Below, piece after piece: positions 15,318 through 24,940 of a stretch of 64,000 nucleotides of DNA (its first letter is position 1; each line of letters begins with the position of its first letter). This stretch comes from Lachnospiraceae bacterium (GTDB lineage Bacteria; Bacillota; Clostridia; Lachnospirales; Lachnospiraceae): NCBI GenBank assembly GCA_900199595.1, contig FZRB01000020.1, positions 1 to 64,000 on the forward strand, in the 5' to 3' direction. The position numbers were made by a program, and so were the translations under genes. A model generated the notes under the pieces. It made no database searches, was not told the origin of the DNA, and saw nothing but the letters and a program-made list of their open reading frames with translations.

Positions 15318-17789
15318 TTATTTCTGATCAAGGGCCGGTGTCCAGTATTCTGAGTTGTATATATCTGTTAAGAGATATGATACCTTTGAATTGGAACCTA
15401 CGTCCTCGTAGCTGAGTACGGCGTTCTTGCTGTAGTTCCACTTATCTCCGAGGTAATAGCTGTCCTGATAGTTTCCGTTATAATCATAGAAATCACAAAT
15501 GAAATCAATTGATGTTCCTTCTGCTATCTCTGTAACACCCTTAGCTGTTGTCATCTCTGAGAGATCACTTATTCCGATATCCTTCATTTCATCTGAATAA
15601 TCGAATCTTGCTCCGGCGATATAGCCTGAAGGGTGATCCTTATCAAATACAATAATAAGGTTACTTCTGACTCCATCAACAAAGGCAGGTACGCGGGCTG
15701 TAACTATTGTATCGCCGTCCTCAGTCTCTGTTGTATCTTCATAATAAAATGCAACCGGCTGTCCATCGATACTGAACCATGTATTGTCTGTCTCACCGAT
15801 GAGCTTTCCGTCTTCGGTAAAATAATACAGATTATCAAGACCCATATCAACATAGCCCTGACCATCGTCTACGAACATATTTACCTGAAGATTCTGTATG
15901 AGACTCCAGTCAGTCTTTGACATTTCCAGTAAATGTGTTCCATCGCTCTGCTGTTTCCATACAAGCTTTGAAGGATCAAACTGATTATCAGCTACATACT
16001 GTGCTGCTCCATCAGCATCATATACTGCGCTGTCACTCATGAACTGTGCATCTGCGCTGTTCATTCCTTCGATGCTTCTGTCACCGGAAAGAAATGCACT
16101 AAGGAGTGCTCCGATGGCATCTGAGCCTGTTGTAGTACTTGAAGATGTTCCTGTACCGCCCATACCCAGAAGTGAGCTGTATGCTGAACCCTGTCCACCG
16201 GCTGATGCCTGACCAGTAGTTTCAAGTCCGGCAAATGCCTGCATACATTTATTTAAATCATCATCCACGCCTATATTCTTGTTTATAGCAGAAACTATAC
16301 CAACCTTAGAAGCCTTCTTATAAGGGAAGTACATAGAAACGCCGTAAGCATTTGTCATGGATCTGGATGTCTTGTTATATTTAACTGCTTCAAGAACTGT
16401 TTCTGAAAGTGCCTTAGCCTCTTCTGTTCCGATGGAATTTGCGAAATTTACAAGGTCAATCTGATCAATCTTCGAAGATGTTGCAAATTCTCTTGTTCCG
16501 GCTCTTGCATCTGAAACTGTCTTATATTCTTTTCCTTTGATAAGCTCTGTAGTAGCTGTGGAAAATGCCTTCAACTTCGAAGGTACTGTCTGTGAGAACT
16601 CTGCAAGATCGATAACTGAAAGTGTTGTCTTCTGACCACCGCAGACTCTGTTACACTCTTCTACAAAGCTGTCTACGATTATCTGTCCAAGCTCAAGAGT
16701 CGGGATAGATGTATTCTCACCGATTGCATTTACCCACTTAGTATGATACCAGCCTACACCCGGCTCAGTCTCTTCTGAAGCAATGAGGTAATCTGCATAA
16801 TTGCTGCACATCTGAGCTGTTTCAAGTGTAGCCATAAGACATGCATCAAAACCAATCCAGTCAAAGGTCTGACCTGAAGCCTTAAGTGCCTGATTTATCT
16901 CTGAAAGGTCCATGGAACCTTCGTTCTTATGCTTCTCATCATAGCCGTAGCCTGTGATTGAGCCGCCGCCGTGATCCCAGAAAATAAGAGCCTTTCTGTT
17001 TGCTTCATAGTTGCTTCCGCAATAATCTAGGAAATGTATCAGTGTGTTAGGGTCTGTCATAGGCTTGTCGCCGTCATCTGCTACAAGCTGTTCCATCTTG
17101 CCACTGTGAAGTCTGAATATCTGATTAGTCTTATTGCTAATTCCACTAGTCTTCCAGCCGTTACATCCACCTGTGTAAACAATAAGATTTACATTTTCCG
17201 GTATATTAGCTGATGCCATCTCACCAAGATCACTTGAAGCCATTCCGCTTCTTGATTCAAGGTCAGTACCGCACATATATACCATGATTGTCCAGGTATC
17301 CTGTCCGTTTCCGAGGATCTTAGTTCTCTTCTCACGAGCCTGGCTTGATACTTCTTTATTAAGCTTACCTGTATTATCTAGACCGTTCTGCCAGCCTGAT
17401 GATGTAGAAGCACCGGAGAAACCTCCGAAGAGACTTGTTACATCGCCAAAGGATGTTGTGCTGGCACCGCTTCCTACGTTACTTGTACTTGAGGAAGAAT
17501 AATCATTCATTCCTGAACCAAGTCCTGTTGTAGAAACACCTGATGAACCTGTTCCAGATCCACCGCCTCTTCCGAATAAGAGGAATAATACAATGATAAT
17601 TATAACTAATGTTCCAGAGCCTCCGCCTATCTTGGCAGCTCTGTTACCCCCACCTGATGAAGAAGTCTTTCTTCCGGAATAAGCATCCTGTCTTCCTACA
17701 GGACCGGTTCCGAGTCCTTCACCACGACGATGAACGCCTTTAGAATTACCTGTTGTAGTTTTTTGTCTGTTACTACTTCTCGGATCCAT
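15318..17789 (-). CDS. Membrane-anchored clostripain-family (C11) peptidase
   Basis: An 823-residue protein. A basic, Gly/Ser-rich cytoplasmic N-terminus precedes one helix (TLVIIIIVLFLLFG, about residues 59-72), then a Gly/Ser-rich stalk and a C11 domain starting TWTIMVYMCGTDLES. The catalytic His is in FWDHGGGSITG and the Cys in GFDACLMATLET, both typical of clostripain. A further region of about 250 residues after the catalytic domain is beta-rich by composition and unassigned. Clostripain cleaves after Arg; whether this one does is not shown. The gene is monocistronic, between the etfA end and metY. Confidence 0.92.
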   Translation of the reverse strand: MDPRSSNRQKTTTGNSKGVHRRGEGLGTGPVGRQDAYSGRKTSSSGGGNRAAKIGGGSGTLVIIIIVLFLLFGRGGGSGTGSSGVSTTGLGSGMNDYSSSSTSNVGSGASTTSFGDVTSLFGGFSGASTSSGWQNGLDNTGKLNKEVSSQAREKRTKILGNGQDTWTIMVYMCGTDLESRSGMASSDLGEMASANIPENVNLIVYTGGCNGWKTSGISNKTNQIFRLHSGKMEQLVADDGDKPMTDPNTLIHFLDYCGSNYEANRKALIFWDHGGGSITGYGYDEKHKNEGSMDLSEINQALKASGQTFDWIGFDACLMATLETAQMCSNYADYLIASEETEPGVGWYHTKWVNAIGENTSIPTLELGQIIVDSFVEECNRVCGGQKTTLSVIDLAEFSQTVPSKLKAFSTATTELIKGKEYKTVSDARAGTREFATSSKIDQIDLVNFANSIGTEEAKALSETVLEAVKYNKTSRSMTNAYGVSMYFPYKKASKVGIVSAINKNIGVDDDLNKCMQAFAGLETTGQASAGGQGSAYSSLLGMGGTGTSSSTTTGSDAIGALLSAFLSGDRSIEGMNSADAQFMSDSAVYDADGAAQYVADNQFDPSKLVWKQQSDGTHLLEMSKTDWSLIQNLQVNMFVDDGQGYVDMGLDNLYYFTEDGKLIGETDNTWFSIDGQPVAFYYEDTTETEDGDTIVTARVPAFVDGVRSNLIIVFDKDHPSGYIAGARFDYSDEMKDIGISDLSEMTTAKGVTEIAEGTSIDFICDFYDYNGNYQDSYYLGDKWNYSKNAVLSYEDVGSNSKVSYLLTDIYNSEYWTPALDQK

Positions 17790-17817
17790 ATTAACCTCCT
17801 TATCTTAAAAGCAATAC

Positions 17818-17862
17818 TCCCCACACAAAAGTCAGTAATACTGACAGTTAAGGTGTGGGGAA
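17818..17862 (-). other. Stable stem-loop between etfA and the C11 peptidase gene
   Basis: CCCCACAC and GTGTGGGG (with an inner GTCAGT/ACTGAC stem) form a two-tier hairpin. On the minus strand the following bases are not a T-run, so it is not a canonical terminator for the etf operon. It could protect the 3' end of the butyrate mRNA or shape the leader of the peptidase gene. Confidence 0.7.
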
Positions 17863-17871
17863 ATAATATAC

Positions 17872-18933
17872 TTAATCTTCTTCAGATAAATTTGCTTTAC
17901 GTGCTTTGATTCCTTCAGTTAACAGTGGAACTATCTTATTTAAATCACCAACTATTCCATAGTCAGCTACATCAAAAATCGGAGCTGATTCATCCTTGTT
18001 AATAGCAATGATTATCTCTGATTCCTCCATACCTGCAGTATGCTGTATAGCACCTGAGATACCGATAGCAAAGTATACAAGTGGTCTAACTGTTTTACCA
18101 GTCTGACCTACCTGATGATCCTTTGGCATCCAGCCATTATCTACAGCTGCACGGGAACATGCTACCTCACCACCGAGAGCATCAGCAAGATCCTTAAGGA
18201 TCTGGAAGTTCTCAGCAGAACCAACACCACGTCCACCGGCTACAAGTATCTTAGCCTTCTGAATATCAATTGTCTCTGATACAGACTTAATGATATCAAG
18301 AATCTCAACATATTTATTATCAGGAGTGAATCCGGGGTTGAACTTAACAACCTCGCACTCTCTTCCAACTTCCTTAGGAGATCTCTTCATAACTCCAGGT
18401 CTTACAGTAGCCATCTGAGGTCTGAATTCAGGACATGCGATTGTAGCGATTGTATTTCCACCAAAAGCAGGTCTAGTCATGAGAAGCTGATTATGCTTCT
18501 GCTCATCCTCTTTGCCCGGAATAGGATTAAGAGGAAAATCACCTATCTCAAGTGAAGTACAGTCAGCTGTAAGTCCTGTATGTACTCTTGCACATACACG
18601 AGGTGCAAGGTCACGGCCGATTGCAGTAGCTCCGATAAGGAACACATCCGGCTTAAACTCGTTAATAACTGATGAAAGAGCATGTGCATATGGCTCTGTT
18701 CTGTATTCCTTGAGTTCTGGATCATCGATAAGAATTACACGGTCTGCACCATGTTCCTTAAGATGAAATACTTTATTTTCAATATCTGAACCACAAAGCA
18801 CAGCTACAACCTCAGTGTTAAGGTCATTAGCAAGCTCTATAGCCTTTCCCATGAGTTCGTATGTAATCTCAGTGATATGATTGTCTATCTGCTGAGCAAA
18901 GACATACACACCCTTATATTCTTCTAAAGACAT
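17872..18933 (-). CDS. etfA: Electron transfer flavoprotein subunit alpha
   Basis: EtfA carries FAD and pairs with EtfB to pass electrons between NADH, ferredoxin and butyryl-CoA dehydrogenase. The 353-residue protein shows the C-terminal FAD region: VAGGRGVGSAENF, DNGWMPKDHQVGQTGKTVRP, AIGISGAIQHTAGM and INKDESAPIF. GGAGG lies before the ATG. It follows etfB by 12 bases and ends the cluster. In clostridia this ETF works with Bcd in flavin-based electron bifurcation; that is family knowledge, not visible here. Confidence 0.98.
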   Translation of the reverse strand: MSLEEYKGVYVFAQQIDNHITEITYELMGKAIELANDLNTEVVAVLCGSDIENKVFHLKEHGADRVILIDDPELKEYRTEPYAHALSSVINEFKPDVFLIGATAIGRDLAPRVCARVHTGLTADCTSLEIGDFPLNPIPGKEDEQKHNQLLMTRPAFGGNTIATIACPEFRPQMATVRPGVMKRSPKEVGRECEVVKFNPGFTPDNKYVEILDIIKSVSETIDIQKAKILVAGGRGVGSAENFQILKDLADALGGEVACSRAAVDNGWMPKDHQVGQTGKTVRPLVYFAIGISGAIQHTAGMEESEIIIAINKDESAPIFDVADYGIVGDLNKIVPLLTEGIKARKANLSEED

Positions 18934-18945
18934 AATCTAATCCTC

Positions 18946-19740
18946 CTATATAACAAACTTCTCAGCAAGTTTGCCAAGTATGTAGTCAGCTGCTTCATTA
19001 GCGGTTTCAGGTGAAACTTTTTCACCTGCACCTTTTGCAACCTTATCGGATGCTTTGGCAATCTGTGTAGGAGAACCTTTTAGTCCCATATTTGAGTCAT
19101 CAAGTGTATCAAGTGCGTCTCTGTCCCACACTGTAATTTCTTTTTCAAATGCATCGAATATTCCACCAGGAGTCATATATCTTGGCTCATTTAACTCTGA
19201 AAGTGCTGTAATAAGACATGGCATCTTAGCCTTAAGAATATGATGTCTGTCATCATACTGCCTCTTTACTATTACATAATCACCTTCAATCTTAAGCTCT
19301 TCAGCATAAGAAATGAGTGGAAGATTCAAATGTTCTGATATCTGCGGACCAACCTGTGCTGTATCACCATCGATAGCCTGACGTCCGGTTATAATAAGAT
19401 CGTAATCAAGCTTTCTGATTGCAGCTGCGATGGTCTGGGATGTAGCCCATGTATCTGCTCCTGCAAGTCTTCTATCTGTAACAAGAACCGCATTGTCTGC
19501 TCCCATAGCATATGCTTCACGAAGAACATCCTCAGCTTTTGGAAGACCCATAGTAACTACTGTTATCTCAACATTTTCTGAGCCCATCTGATCTTTAATT
19601 CTAAGAGCAGCTTCAAGTCCGGCTTTGTCATCAGGATTCATAATTGAAACCATTGCATTTCTATCGAGAGTACCATCCGGCTTAAACTTTACTCCTGCTT
19701 TAGTATCAGGTACCTGTTTTATACAAACAACTATTTTCAT
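18946..19740 (-). CDS. etfB: Electron transfer flavoprotein subunit beta
   Basis: A 264-residue EtfB. It starts MKIVVCIKQVPDT, then NPDDKAGLEAALRIKD, a nucleotide-binding VTMGLPKAEDVLREAYAMGAD and the family segment TGRQAIDGDTAQVGPQ. EtfB binds a flavin or nucleotide and forms the heterodimer with EtfA. It lies 13 bases after bcd and 12 before etfA, with a good ribosome site (GGAGG), so bcd-etfB-etfA is one translation-balanced unit. Confidence 0.98.
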   Translation of the reverse strand: MKIVVCIKQVPDTKAGVKFKPDGTLDRNAMVSIMNPDDKAGLEAALRIKDQMGSENVEITVVTMGLPKAEDVLREAYAMGADNAVLVTDRRLAGADTWATSQTIAAAIRKLDYDLIITGRQAIDGDTAQVGPQISEHLNLPLISYAEELKIEGDYVIVKRQYDDRHHILKAKMPCLITALSELNEPRYMTPGGIFDAFEKEITVWDRDALDTLDDSNMGLKGSPTQIAKASDKVAKGAGEKVSPETANEAADYILGKLAEKFVI

Positions 19741-19753
19741 GCCTGTACCCTCC

Positions 19754-20920
19754 TTATGCTAATATATTTCCTGAGATAACCATACGCTGAACTTCGCTGG
19801 TTCCCTCATATATTTCAGTAATCTTTGCATCACGCATCATACGCTCTATCTCATATTCCTTGATATAACCATATCCACCATGAAGCTGAACAGCCTTGGT
19901 AGTAACCTCCATAGCTGTCTCTGCTGCGAAAAGCTTAGCCATGGCAGCTTCTACGCTGTAGGAAACCTTTGCTCCGTCAGCGAACTCCTGCTTCTTCATA
20001 GCAGCCTTATAAACGAGCATCTTAGCAGCTTCAACCTTAGTAGCCATATCAGCCAGCTGGAACTGAGTATTCTGGAATGCAGAAATACTTCTGCCGAACT
20101 GCTTTCTCTCCTTTGTATATGCAATAGTTCTCTCAAGAGCACCTTCTGCTATACCGAGAGCCTGTGCAGCTATACCGATACGTCCACCATCAAGTGTATG
20201 CATAGCTATACCGAAGCCCTTGCCCTGAGCACCGAGAAGTGCATTCTTAGGTATACGGGCATCTTCAAATATAAGTTCATATGTGGATGAACCACAGATT
20301 CCCATCTTGTTTTCCTTAGTACCGAATGAGAAGCCCGGAGTATCCTTATCTACGATGAAAGCAGATATTTCCTTCATCTTGCGGCCGCGCTTTTCAATTA
20401 TACCTGTAACAGCAATAACGATATAAACATCAGCAACCTTACCATTTGTGATGAAGCACTTGGAACCGTTAAGTACCCATTCTTCACCATCAAGTACAGC
20501 CTTGGTCTGCTGCATCTGAGCATCAGTACCAGCGCCAGGCTCAGTAAGGGCAAATGCACCCAGCTTTCTTCCTGTAGCAAGATCAGCCACATATTTATCC
20601 TTCTGCTCCTGTGTTCCGTAAGTAAGAATCGGATCAATACATAGTGAGGTATGAGCAGAAAGAATAACTGAGGTTGTAGCACAAACCTTAGCCATTTCTT
20701 CTACAGCCATTATGTAAGTAAGGACATCGCATCCCTGACCACCATATTCCTTTGGTACAGGAATTCCCATAAATCCGGCTTTAGCCATCTTCTCAACTGT
20801 CTCACTTGGGAATCTATGCTCTTCGTCGATTTCCATAGCAAGAGGCTTTACTTCATTTTCAGCAAAATCTTTGAAAAGATTTCTGGCCATCTCATGTTTT
20901 TTATCAAGTGTGAAATCCAT
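19754..20920 (-). CDS. bcd: Butyryl-CoA dehydrogenase
   Basis: A 388-residue acyl-CoA dehydrogenase that reduces crotonyl-CoA to butyryl-CoA. FAD and substrate segments FALTEPGAGTDAQ and CFITNG are present, as are the C-terminal signature QLHGGYGYIKEYEIERMMRD and the catalytic Glu in IYEGTSE. Position with etfBA directly downstream fixes the identity over other acyl-CoA dehydrogenases. GGAGG precedes the ATG. A GATGACA palindrome stands just upstream, separating bcd from hbd, and leaves no room for a promoter between hairpin and ribosome site. Confidence 0.97.
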   Translation of the reverse strand: MDFTLDKKHEMARNLFKDFAENEVKPLAMEIDEEHRFPSETVEKMAKAGFMGIPVPKEYGGQGCDVLTYIMAVEEMAKVCATTSVILSAHTSLCIDPILTYGTQEQKDKYVADLATGRKLGAFALTEPGAGTDAQMQQTKAVLDGEEWVLNGSKCFITNGKVADVYIVIAVTGIIEKRGRKMKEISAFIVDKDTPGFSFGTKENKMGICGSSTYELIFEDARIPKNALLGAQGKGFGIAMHTLDGGRIGIAAQALGIAEGALERTIAYTKERKQFGRSISAFQNTQFQLADMATKVEAAKMLVYKAAMKKQEFADGAKVSYSVEAAMAKLFAAETAMEVTTKAVQLHGGYGYIKEYEIERMMRDAKITEIYEGTSEVQRMVISGNILA

Positions 20921-20948
20921 GATTATTCCTCCATAAATTTTTAACTAT

Positions 20949-20992
20949 CAAAAGATGACAACTTGAATCAGGTTCAAACTGTCATCTTTTTT
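20949..20992 (-). repeat. GATGACA palindrome, copy 3, between hbd and bcd
   Basis: AAAAGATGACAACTTGAATC and GGTTCAAACTGTCATCTTTT fold into a long imperfect hairpin with a flanking T-run in the direction of transcription. It resembles an intrinsic terminator placed inside the butyrate cluster. Confidence 0.85.
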
Positions 20993-20999
20993 GTGTTAT

Positions 21000-21872
21000 T
21001 TACAGTGCATCTACAGGTGTCTTTGTGCGGTCTTCGTTATACTGATAGAAACCACGACCAGACTTAACACCGAGATTACCGCCACGTACCATCTTACGAA
21101 GGAGTGGACATGCACGATACTTGCTGTCGCCTGTCTCTGCATAAAGAACATCCATGATTGCAAGACAGATATCAAGACCTACGAAATCACCAAGTTCCAG
21201 CGGTCCCATAGGATGATTAGCACCAAGCTTCATAGCAGCATCGATACCTGCTATGTCTGATACACCTTCCATCTTGATAAATGCAGCTTCATTTATCATA
21301 GGAATAAGGATTCTGTTTACAACGAAACCTGCAGCTTCATTAACCTGTACAGGTGTCTTACCGATAGCTTCAGCTATCTTTACGATTGTATCTACAGTCT
21401 CTGCAGGAGTGTTAACTCCGGCAATAACCTCAACAAGCTTCATTCTGTCAGCAGGATTGAAGAAATGCATTCCTACCATAGGTCTTGAAAGACCATTCCC
21501 GATTTCAGTAATTGAAAGGCTTGATGTGTTGGAAGCAAATATACATTCAGCCTTACAGATCTTGTCAAGCTCAGCAAATGTAGTCTTCTTAACTTCCATA
21601 TTCTCAAATGCAGCTTCTACGATAAGATCGCAGTCTGCACATATATCTTCTTTAAGTCCAGGTGTGATCTTTGCAAGGATAGCATCAACCTGCTCCTGAG
21701 TCATCTTTTCTTTAGCAACAAGTCTAGCATAACCCTTAGCTATCTTATCCTTACCACCATCAGCCCACTCCTGCTTGATATCGCAAAGTGCAACTTCATA
21801 TCCGTCAACCTGAGCAAATGCCTTAGCGATGCCCTGGCCCATTGTTCCTGCGCCGATAACGCCAACCTTCAT
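21000..21872 (-). CDS. hbd: 3-hydroxybutyryl-CoA dehydrogenase
   Basis: A 290-residue NAD(P)-dependent enzyme reducing acetoacetyl-CoA to 3-hydroxybutyryl-CoA. The Rossmann motif VIGAGTMGQGIAKAFAQ opens the protein; the family signature GMHFFNPADRMKLVEVI carries the catalytic His, and NRILIPMINEA and HPMGPLELGDFVGLD follow. Length is about that of clostridial Hbd (282). GGAGG precedes the ATG. Third gene after thl and crt, followed by a terminator-like palindrome. Confidence 0.98.
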   Translation of the reverse strand: MKVGVIGAGTMGQGIAKAFAQVDGYEVALCDIKQEWADGGKDKIAKGYARLVAKEKMTQEQVDAILAKITPGLKEDICADCDLIVEAAFENMEVKKTTFAELDKICKAECIFASNTSSLSITEIGNGLSRPMVGMHFFNPADRMKLVEVIAGVNTPAETVDTIVKIAEAIGKTPVQVNEAAGFVVNRILIPMINEAAFIKMEGVSDIAGIDAAMKLGANHPMGPLELGDFVGLDICLAIMDVLYAETGDSKYRACPLLRKMVRGGNLGVKSGRGFYQYNEDRTKTPVDAL

Positions 21873-21893
21873 TTATAAGTCCTCCTGAATAAT

Positions 21894-22688
21894 TTATTTG
21901 TTCTTGAAAGGTACAACCTTAAGTTTCTTTTCTTTATCCTTCTCAAGGAAGTTAGCCATTGCAGCTCTCTGATCTTCTGTTTCGAAGCAGTCACCAAACA
22001 GCTTTTCTTCTATTACAATTGCTTCATCCATTGAAGCATCAAGTCCGTCATTAATCGCCTTCTTACAGTTTCTTACAGCTATAGGAGCATTTGCAGCTAT
22101 GATAGATGCAAGTTTCTTAGCCTGCTCAAGAAGCTCTTCCTGTGGATATACATCATTTACAAGTCCGATAGCCTTAGCCTGCTCAGCCTTGATATTACGT
22201 GCTGTGTAAATAAGCTGTTTAGCCATTCCAACACCAATGATACGTGCAAGTCTCTGTGTACCGCCGAATCCAGGTGTGATTCCAAGACCAACCTCAGGCT
22301 GACCAAAAAGTGCATTTTCAGAACAGATTCTGATATCGCAGCTCATAGCTATCTCACAGCCACCGCCAAGTGCGAAACCGTTAACAGCAGCAATTACAGG
22401 AATAGGAAATGTCTCGATCATTCTGAAGATATCGTTTCCCTTCTTTCCAAAAGCTTCACCTTCTGCCTTAGTAAGTGTAGACATCTCTCCGATATCTGCT
22501 CCGGCAACAAATGATTTCTCGCCTGCACCTGTAAGTACAAGTGCACGTGTTGATTCAAGATCAACTGCTTTAAATGTCTCCTCAAGGTCTTCAAGAACCT
22601 GAGAATTAAGAGCGTTAAGAGCCTGTGGACGATTGATTGTTATAACACCAACAAATCCGTCCTGCTCATAAGTTACAAATTCAGCCAT
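21894..22688 (-). CDS. crt: 3-hydroxybutyryl-CoA dehydratase (crotonase)
   Basis: A 264-residue enoyl-CoA hydratase family protein that dehydrates 3-hydroxybutyryl-CoA to crotonyl-CoA. It contains the oxyanion-hole segments SFVAGADIGEM and NGFALGGGCEIAMSCDIRI, and the two catalytic Glu-bearing segments (GGCE and PEVGLGITPGFGGTQRL). Neighbours thl and hbd fix the role. It is followed by hbd after 21 bases. Confidence 0.97.
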   Translation of the reverse strand: MAEFVTYEQDGFVGVITINRPQALNALNSQVLEDLEETFKAVDLESTRALVLTGAGEKSFVAGADIGEMSTLTKAEGEAFGKKGNDIFRMIETFPIPVIAAVNGFALGGGCEIAMSCDIRICSENALFGQPEVGLGITPGFGGTQRLARIIGVGMAKQLIYTARNIKAEQAKAIGLVNDVYPQEELLEQAKKLASIIAANAPIAVRNCKKAINDGLDASMDEAIVIEEKLFGDCFETEDQRAAMANFLEKDKEKKLKVVPFKNK

Positions 22689-22723
22689 TTTTATATCTCC
22701 TTTTATAGAGTGGTAATCGAGCC

Positions 22724-23917
22724 CTATCTCTCAACTATTGTTGCGCAGCCCATACCGCCACCGATACAAAGTGTTGCAAGACCCTTCTTGAGATCCATAT
22801 CTTCCATCTCATGAAGAAGTGTTACAAGGATACGGCATCCTGAAGCACCAACAGGGTGTCCAAGTGCGATAGCGCCACCACGTGGGTTAAGCTGCTTCTC
22901 AACATCTATTCCGAGGTCCTTACCAACTGCAACTGACTGTGCAGCAAAAGCTTCATTAGCTTCGATTACATCGAAATCTTCAATCTTATAACCTGTCTTA
23001 GCCATAACTTTCTTTGTAGCAGCAACTGGACCAACACCCATAATCTCAGGTGCAACACCTGCAAGTGCTCCGCCAACAAATGTAGCCATAGGCTTAACAC
23101 CGAGCTCCTCTGCCTTCTCAGCAGACATAACAACGATTGCTGCTGCTCCGTCGTTAATACCTGAAGCGTTACCAGCAGTAACAAATCCATCAGGATTGAT
23201 AGCTCTCATCTTAGCAAGACCTTCTGCTGTGATACCTGCTCTAGGGTTCTCGTCTGTATCAAATACTACAGTCTCTTTCTTCTTCTTTATCTCTACAGGA
23301 ACAATTTCTCTCTTAAACGCGCCTGACTCCATAGCCTTCTGGCACTTCTGCTGTGAATTAGCTGCAAACTCATCAAGCTCTTCACGTGTAAGTCCCCACT
23401 GCTCAGCTACATTATCAGCAGTTTTAATCATATGATAGTCGTTAAATGCATCCCAAAGCGCGTCCTTAACCATTGTGTCTACAAGAGCGCCCTGGCTGTT
23501 TGATGGCCATGTCATTCTGTATCCGTAACGTCCGTTAGGAAGTGCAAATGGAGCCATTGACATATTCTCCATACCACCGGCAACAACGATATCAGCATCG
23601 CAAGCCTGGATCATCTGTGCAGCCATATTTACGCAGTTAAGACCTGAACCACAGACAACATTTACAGTTACTGCAGGAGTCTCAACAGGAAGACCTGCTT
23701 TGATAGATGACTGACGTGCAACATTCTGACCCTGTCCGGCCTGAATAACACACCCCATATATACATGGTCTACCTGATCTGCAGGAACTCCTGCACGATT
23801 TAAGGCTTCCTTAATAACGATTGCACCGAGATCAACAACCGGTGTAGTACTAAGTGAACCGCCCATAGTACCAATGGCTGTACGACATGCACCTGCTAAA
23901 ACGACTTTCTTTGACAT
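22724..23917 (-). CDS. thl: Acetyl-CoA acetyltransferase (thiolase)
   Basis: A 397-residue biosynthetic thiolase condensing two acetyl-CoA to acetoacetyl-CoA. The acyl-binding Cys lies in [26 protein letters not shown], the His in [11 protein letters not shown] and the second Cys in [13 protein letters not shown] complete the site. I start at [13 protein letters not shown] because GGAGG stands eight bases before; a start five codons earlier would include it. First gene of the butyryl-CoA cluster. Confidence 0.98.
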   Translation of the reverse strand: MSKKVVLAGACRTAIGTMGGSLSTTPVVDLGAIVIKEALNRAGVPADQVDHVYMGCVIQAGQGQNVARQSSIKAGLPVETPAVTVNVVCGSGLNCVNMAAQMIQACDADIVVAGGMENMSMAPFALPNGRYGYRMTWPSNSQGALVDTMVKDALWDAFNDYHMIKTADNVAEQWGLTREELDEFAANSQQKCQKAMESGAFKREIVPVEIKKKKETVVFDTDENPRAGITAEGLAKMRAINPDGFVTAGNASGINDGAAAIVVMSAEKAEELGVKPMATFVGGALAGVAPEIMGVGPVAATKKVMAKTGYKIEDFDVIEANEAFAAQSVAVGKDLGIDVEKQLNPRGGAIALGHPVGASGCRILVTLLHEMEDMDLKKGLATLCIGGGMGCATIVER

Positions 23918-23982
23918 AAATTGTTCCTCCATTAAATTGTAAAAATTATATTGTTTATTGTTAATATTACTACATTAAAGCA

Positions 23983-23996
23983 ATTAAACGCTTTCA
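23983..23996 (-). promoter_or_regulatory. cre-like CcpA site in thl leader
   Basis: TGAAAGCGTTTAAT on the minus strand matches 13 of 14 positions of the catabolite-responsive element TGWAARCGYTWNCW. It lies about 40-50 bases after the predicted start of transcription, where bound CcpA would block elongation. Confidence 0.6.
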
Positions 23997-24041
23997 CACA
24001 TTAAAGTGTTAAATCGGGTATAAACCCAAAGACGCTTTTTA

Positions 24042-24070
24042 ATAATATCATAATCCTTTTTAAACCGCAA
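24042..24070 (-). promoter_or_regulatory. Candidate thl promoter
   Basis: TTGCGG, 17 bases, TATTAT on the minus strand. The -35 box is only a half match. The 228 bases between pflA and thl contain this, the cre-like site and a short GGGT-ttat-ACCC stem, and no gene. Confidence 0.5.
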
Positions 24071-24145
24071 TAAGTTTGATATTTCTTATTTGTTAATAAT
24101 ATGGAGATTTACAAAAGATTTTATAGACATATTTCACAAACAAAA

Positions 24146-24922
24146 TCAACATTTGCAAAGAATATCTCTTGCTTTTTTGATTTCTTCCTCAGAAGGCGGG
24201 TTTACATCAGGCAATGGATAACTTATCCCAAGCCTCTCATATTCAGGCACACCCAGCCTATGATATGGAAGCACTTCAACCTTAGATACAGTTTTCAGAC
24301 CACTGATAAAATCCGCCAGTTTTTTAAGATCAGATACATCGGTTGTGATTCCCGGAACAAGAACATGACGTATCCACATATCCTTGCCGGCTTCAGATAG
24401 ATACTGAGCCATATCAAGAATATTCTTATTAGTAAAGCCAGTCAGTTCTCTATGTGCTTCATCATTTATATGTTTTATATCAAGAATAAAAAGATCGGTA
24501 TATTCACACAAAGTTTTGAATTTATCAAAGAAATCAGCTTCATATGTAAAGGGATTGCCTGATGTATCCAGGCAGGTATTAACTCCCTCTTCTTTAGCCA
24601 ATTTAAAAAGTTCAGTAACAAAATCAATCTGCAGGAGAGCCTCTCCGCCACTAACTGTTATGCCACCTCCGTTTTTCCAGTAAGGCTTATACCGCTTAGC
24701 CTGCATAAAAACATCCTCGGGAGTACGGGCAGAAACCTGAATCCCCTTATTCTTACACTCCTCAAGACTGCTCTCACTGTTTACAACACGCCAAGTTTCC
24801 GGGTTATGGCAATATTTACAGCGCATATAACAGCCCTGGAGAAAAACTATAAATCTGATTCCCGGGCCATCTACTGCGCCAAAGCTCTCTGTTGAATGAA
24901 TATAACCTACTATTTCTTTCAT
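24146..24922 (-). CDS. pflA: Pyruvate formate-lyase activating enzyme
   Basis: A 258-residue radical SAM enzyme that installs the glycyl radical on PFL. The [4Fe-4S] motif CYMRCKYCHNPETW has the usual CxxxCxxC order, and the SAM-binding VSGGEAL and LDTSGN segments follow, as does LVPGITTD. Length fits PflA (about 245-265). It is 18 bases downstream of pflB on the same strand, the usual pair order. Confidence 0.98.
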   Translation of the reverse strand: MKEIVGYIHSTESFGAVDGPGIRFIVFLQGCYMRCKYCHNPETWRVVNSESSLEECKNKGIQVSARTPEDVFMQAKRYKPYWKNGGGITVSGGEALLQIDFVTELFKLAKEEGVNTCLDTSGNPFTYEADFFDKFKTLCEYTDLFILDIKHINDEAHRELTGFTNKNILDMAQYLSEAGKDMWIRHVLVPGITTDVSDLKKLADFISGLKTVSKVEVLPYHRLGVPEYERLGISYPLPDVNPPSEEEIKKARDILCKC

Positions 24923-24940
24923 CTTATTCCTTTAAATAAA

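Noticed and set aside
23948-23966. Rex-like box (TTGTTAATATTA) near thl, and TTGTTAAGATTG near pflB
   Set aside because: Only one half-site of the TTGTTAAnnnnTTAACAA consensus is present in each; AT-rich DNA gives such matches by chance.
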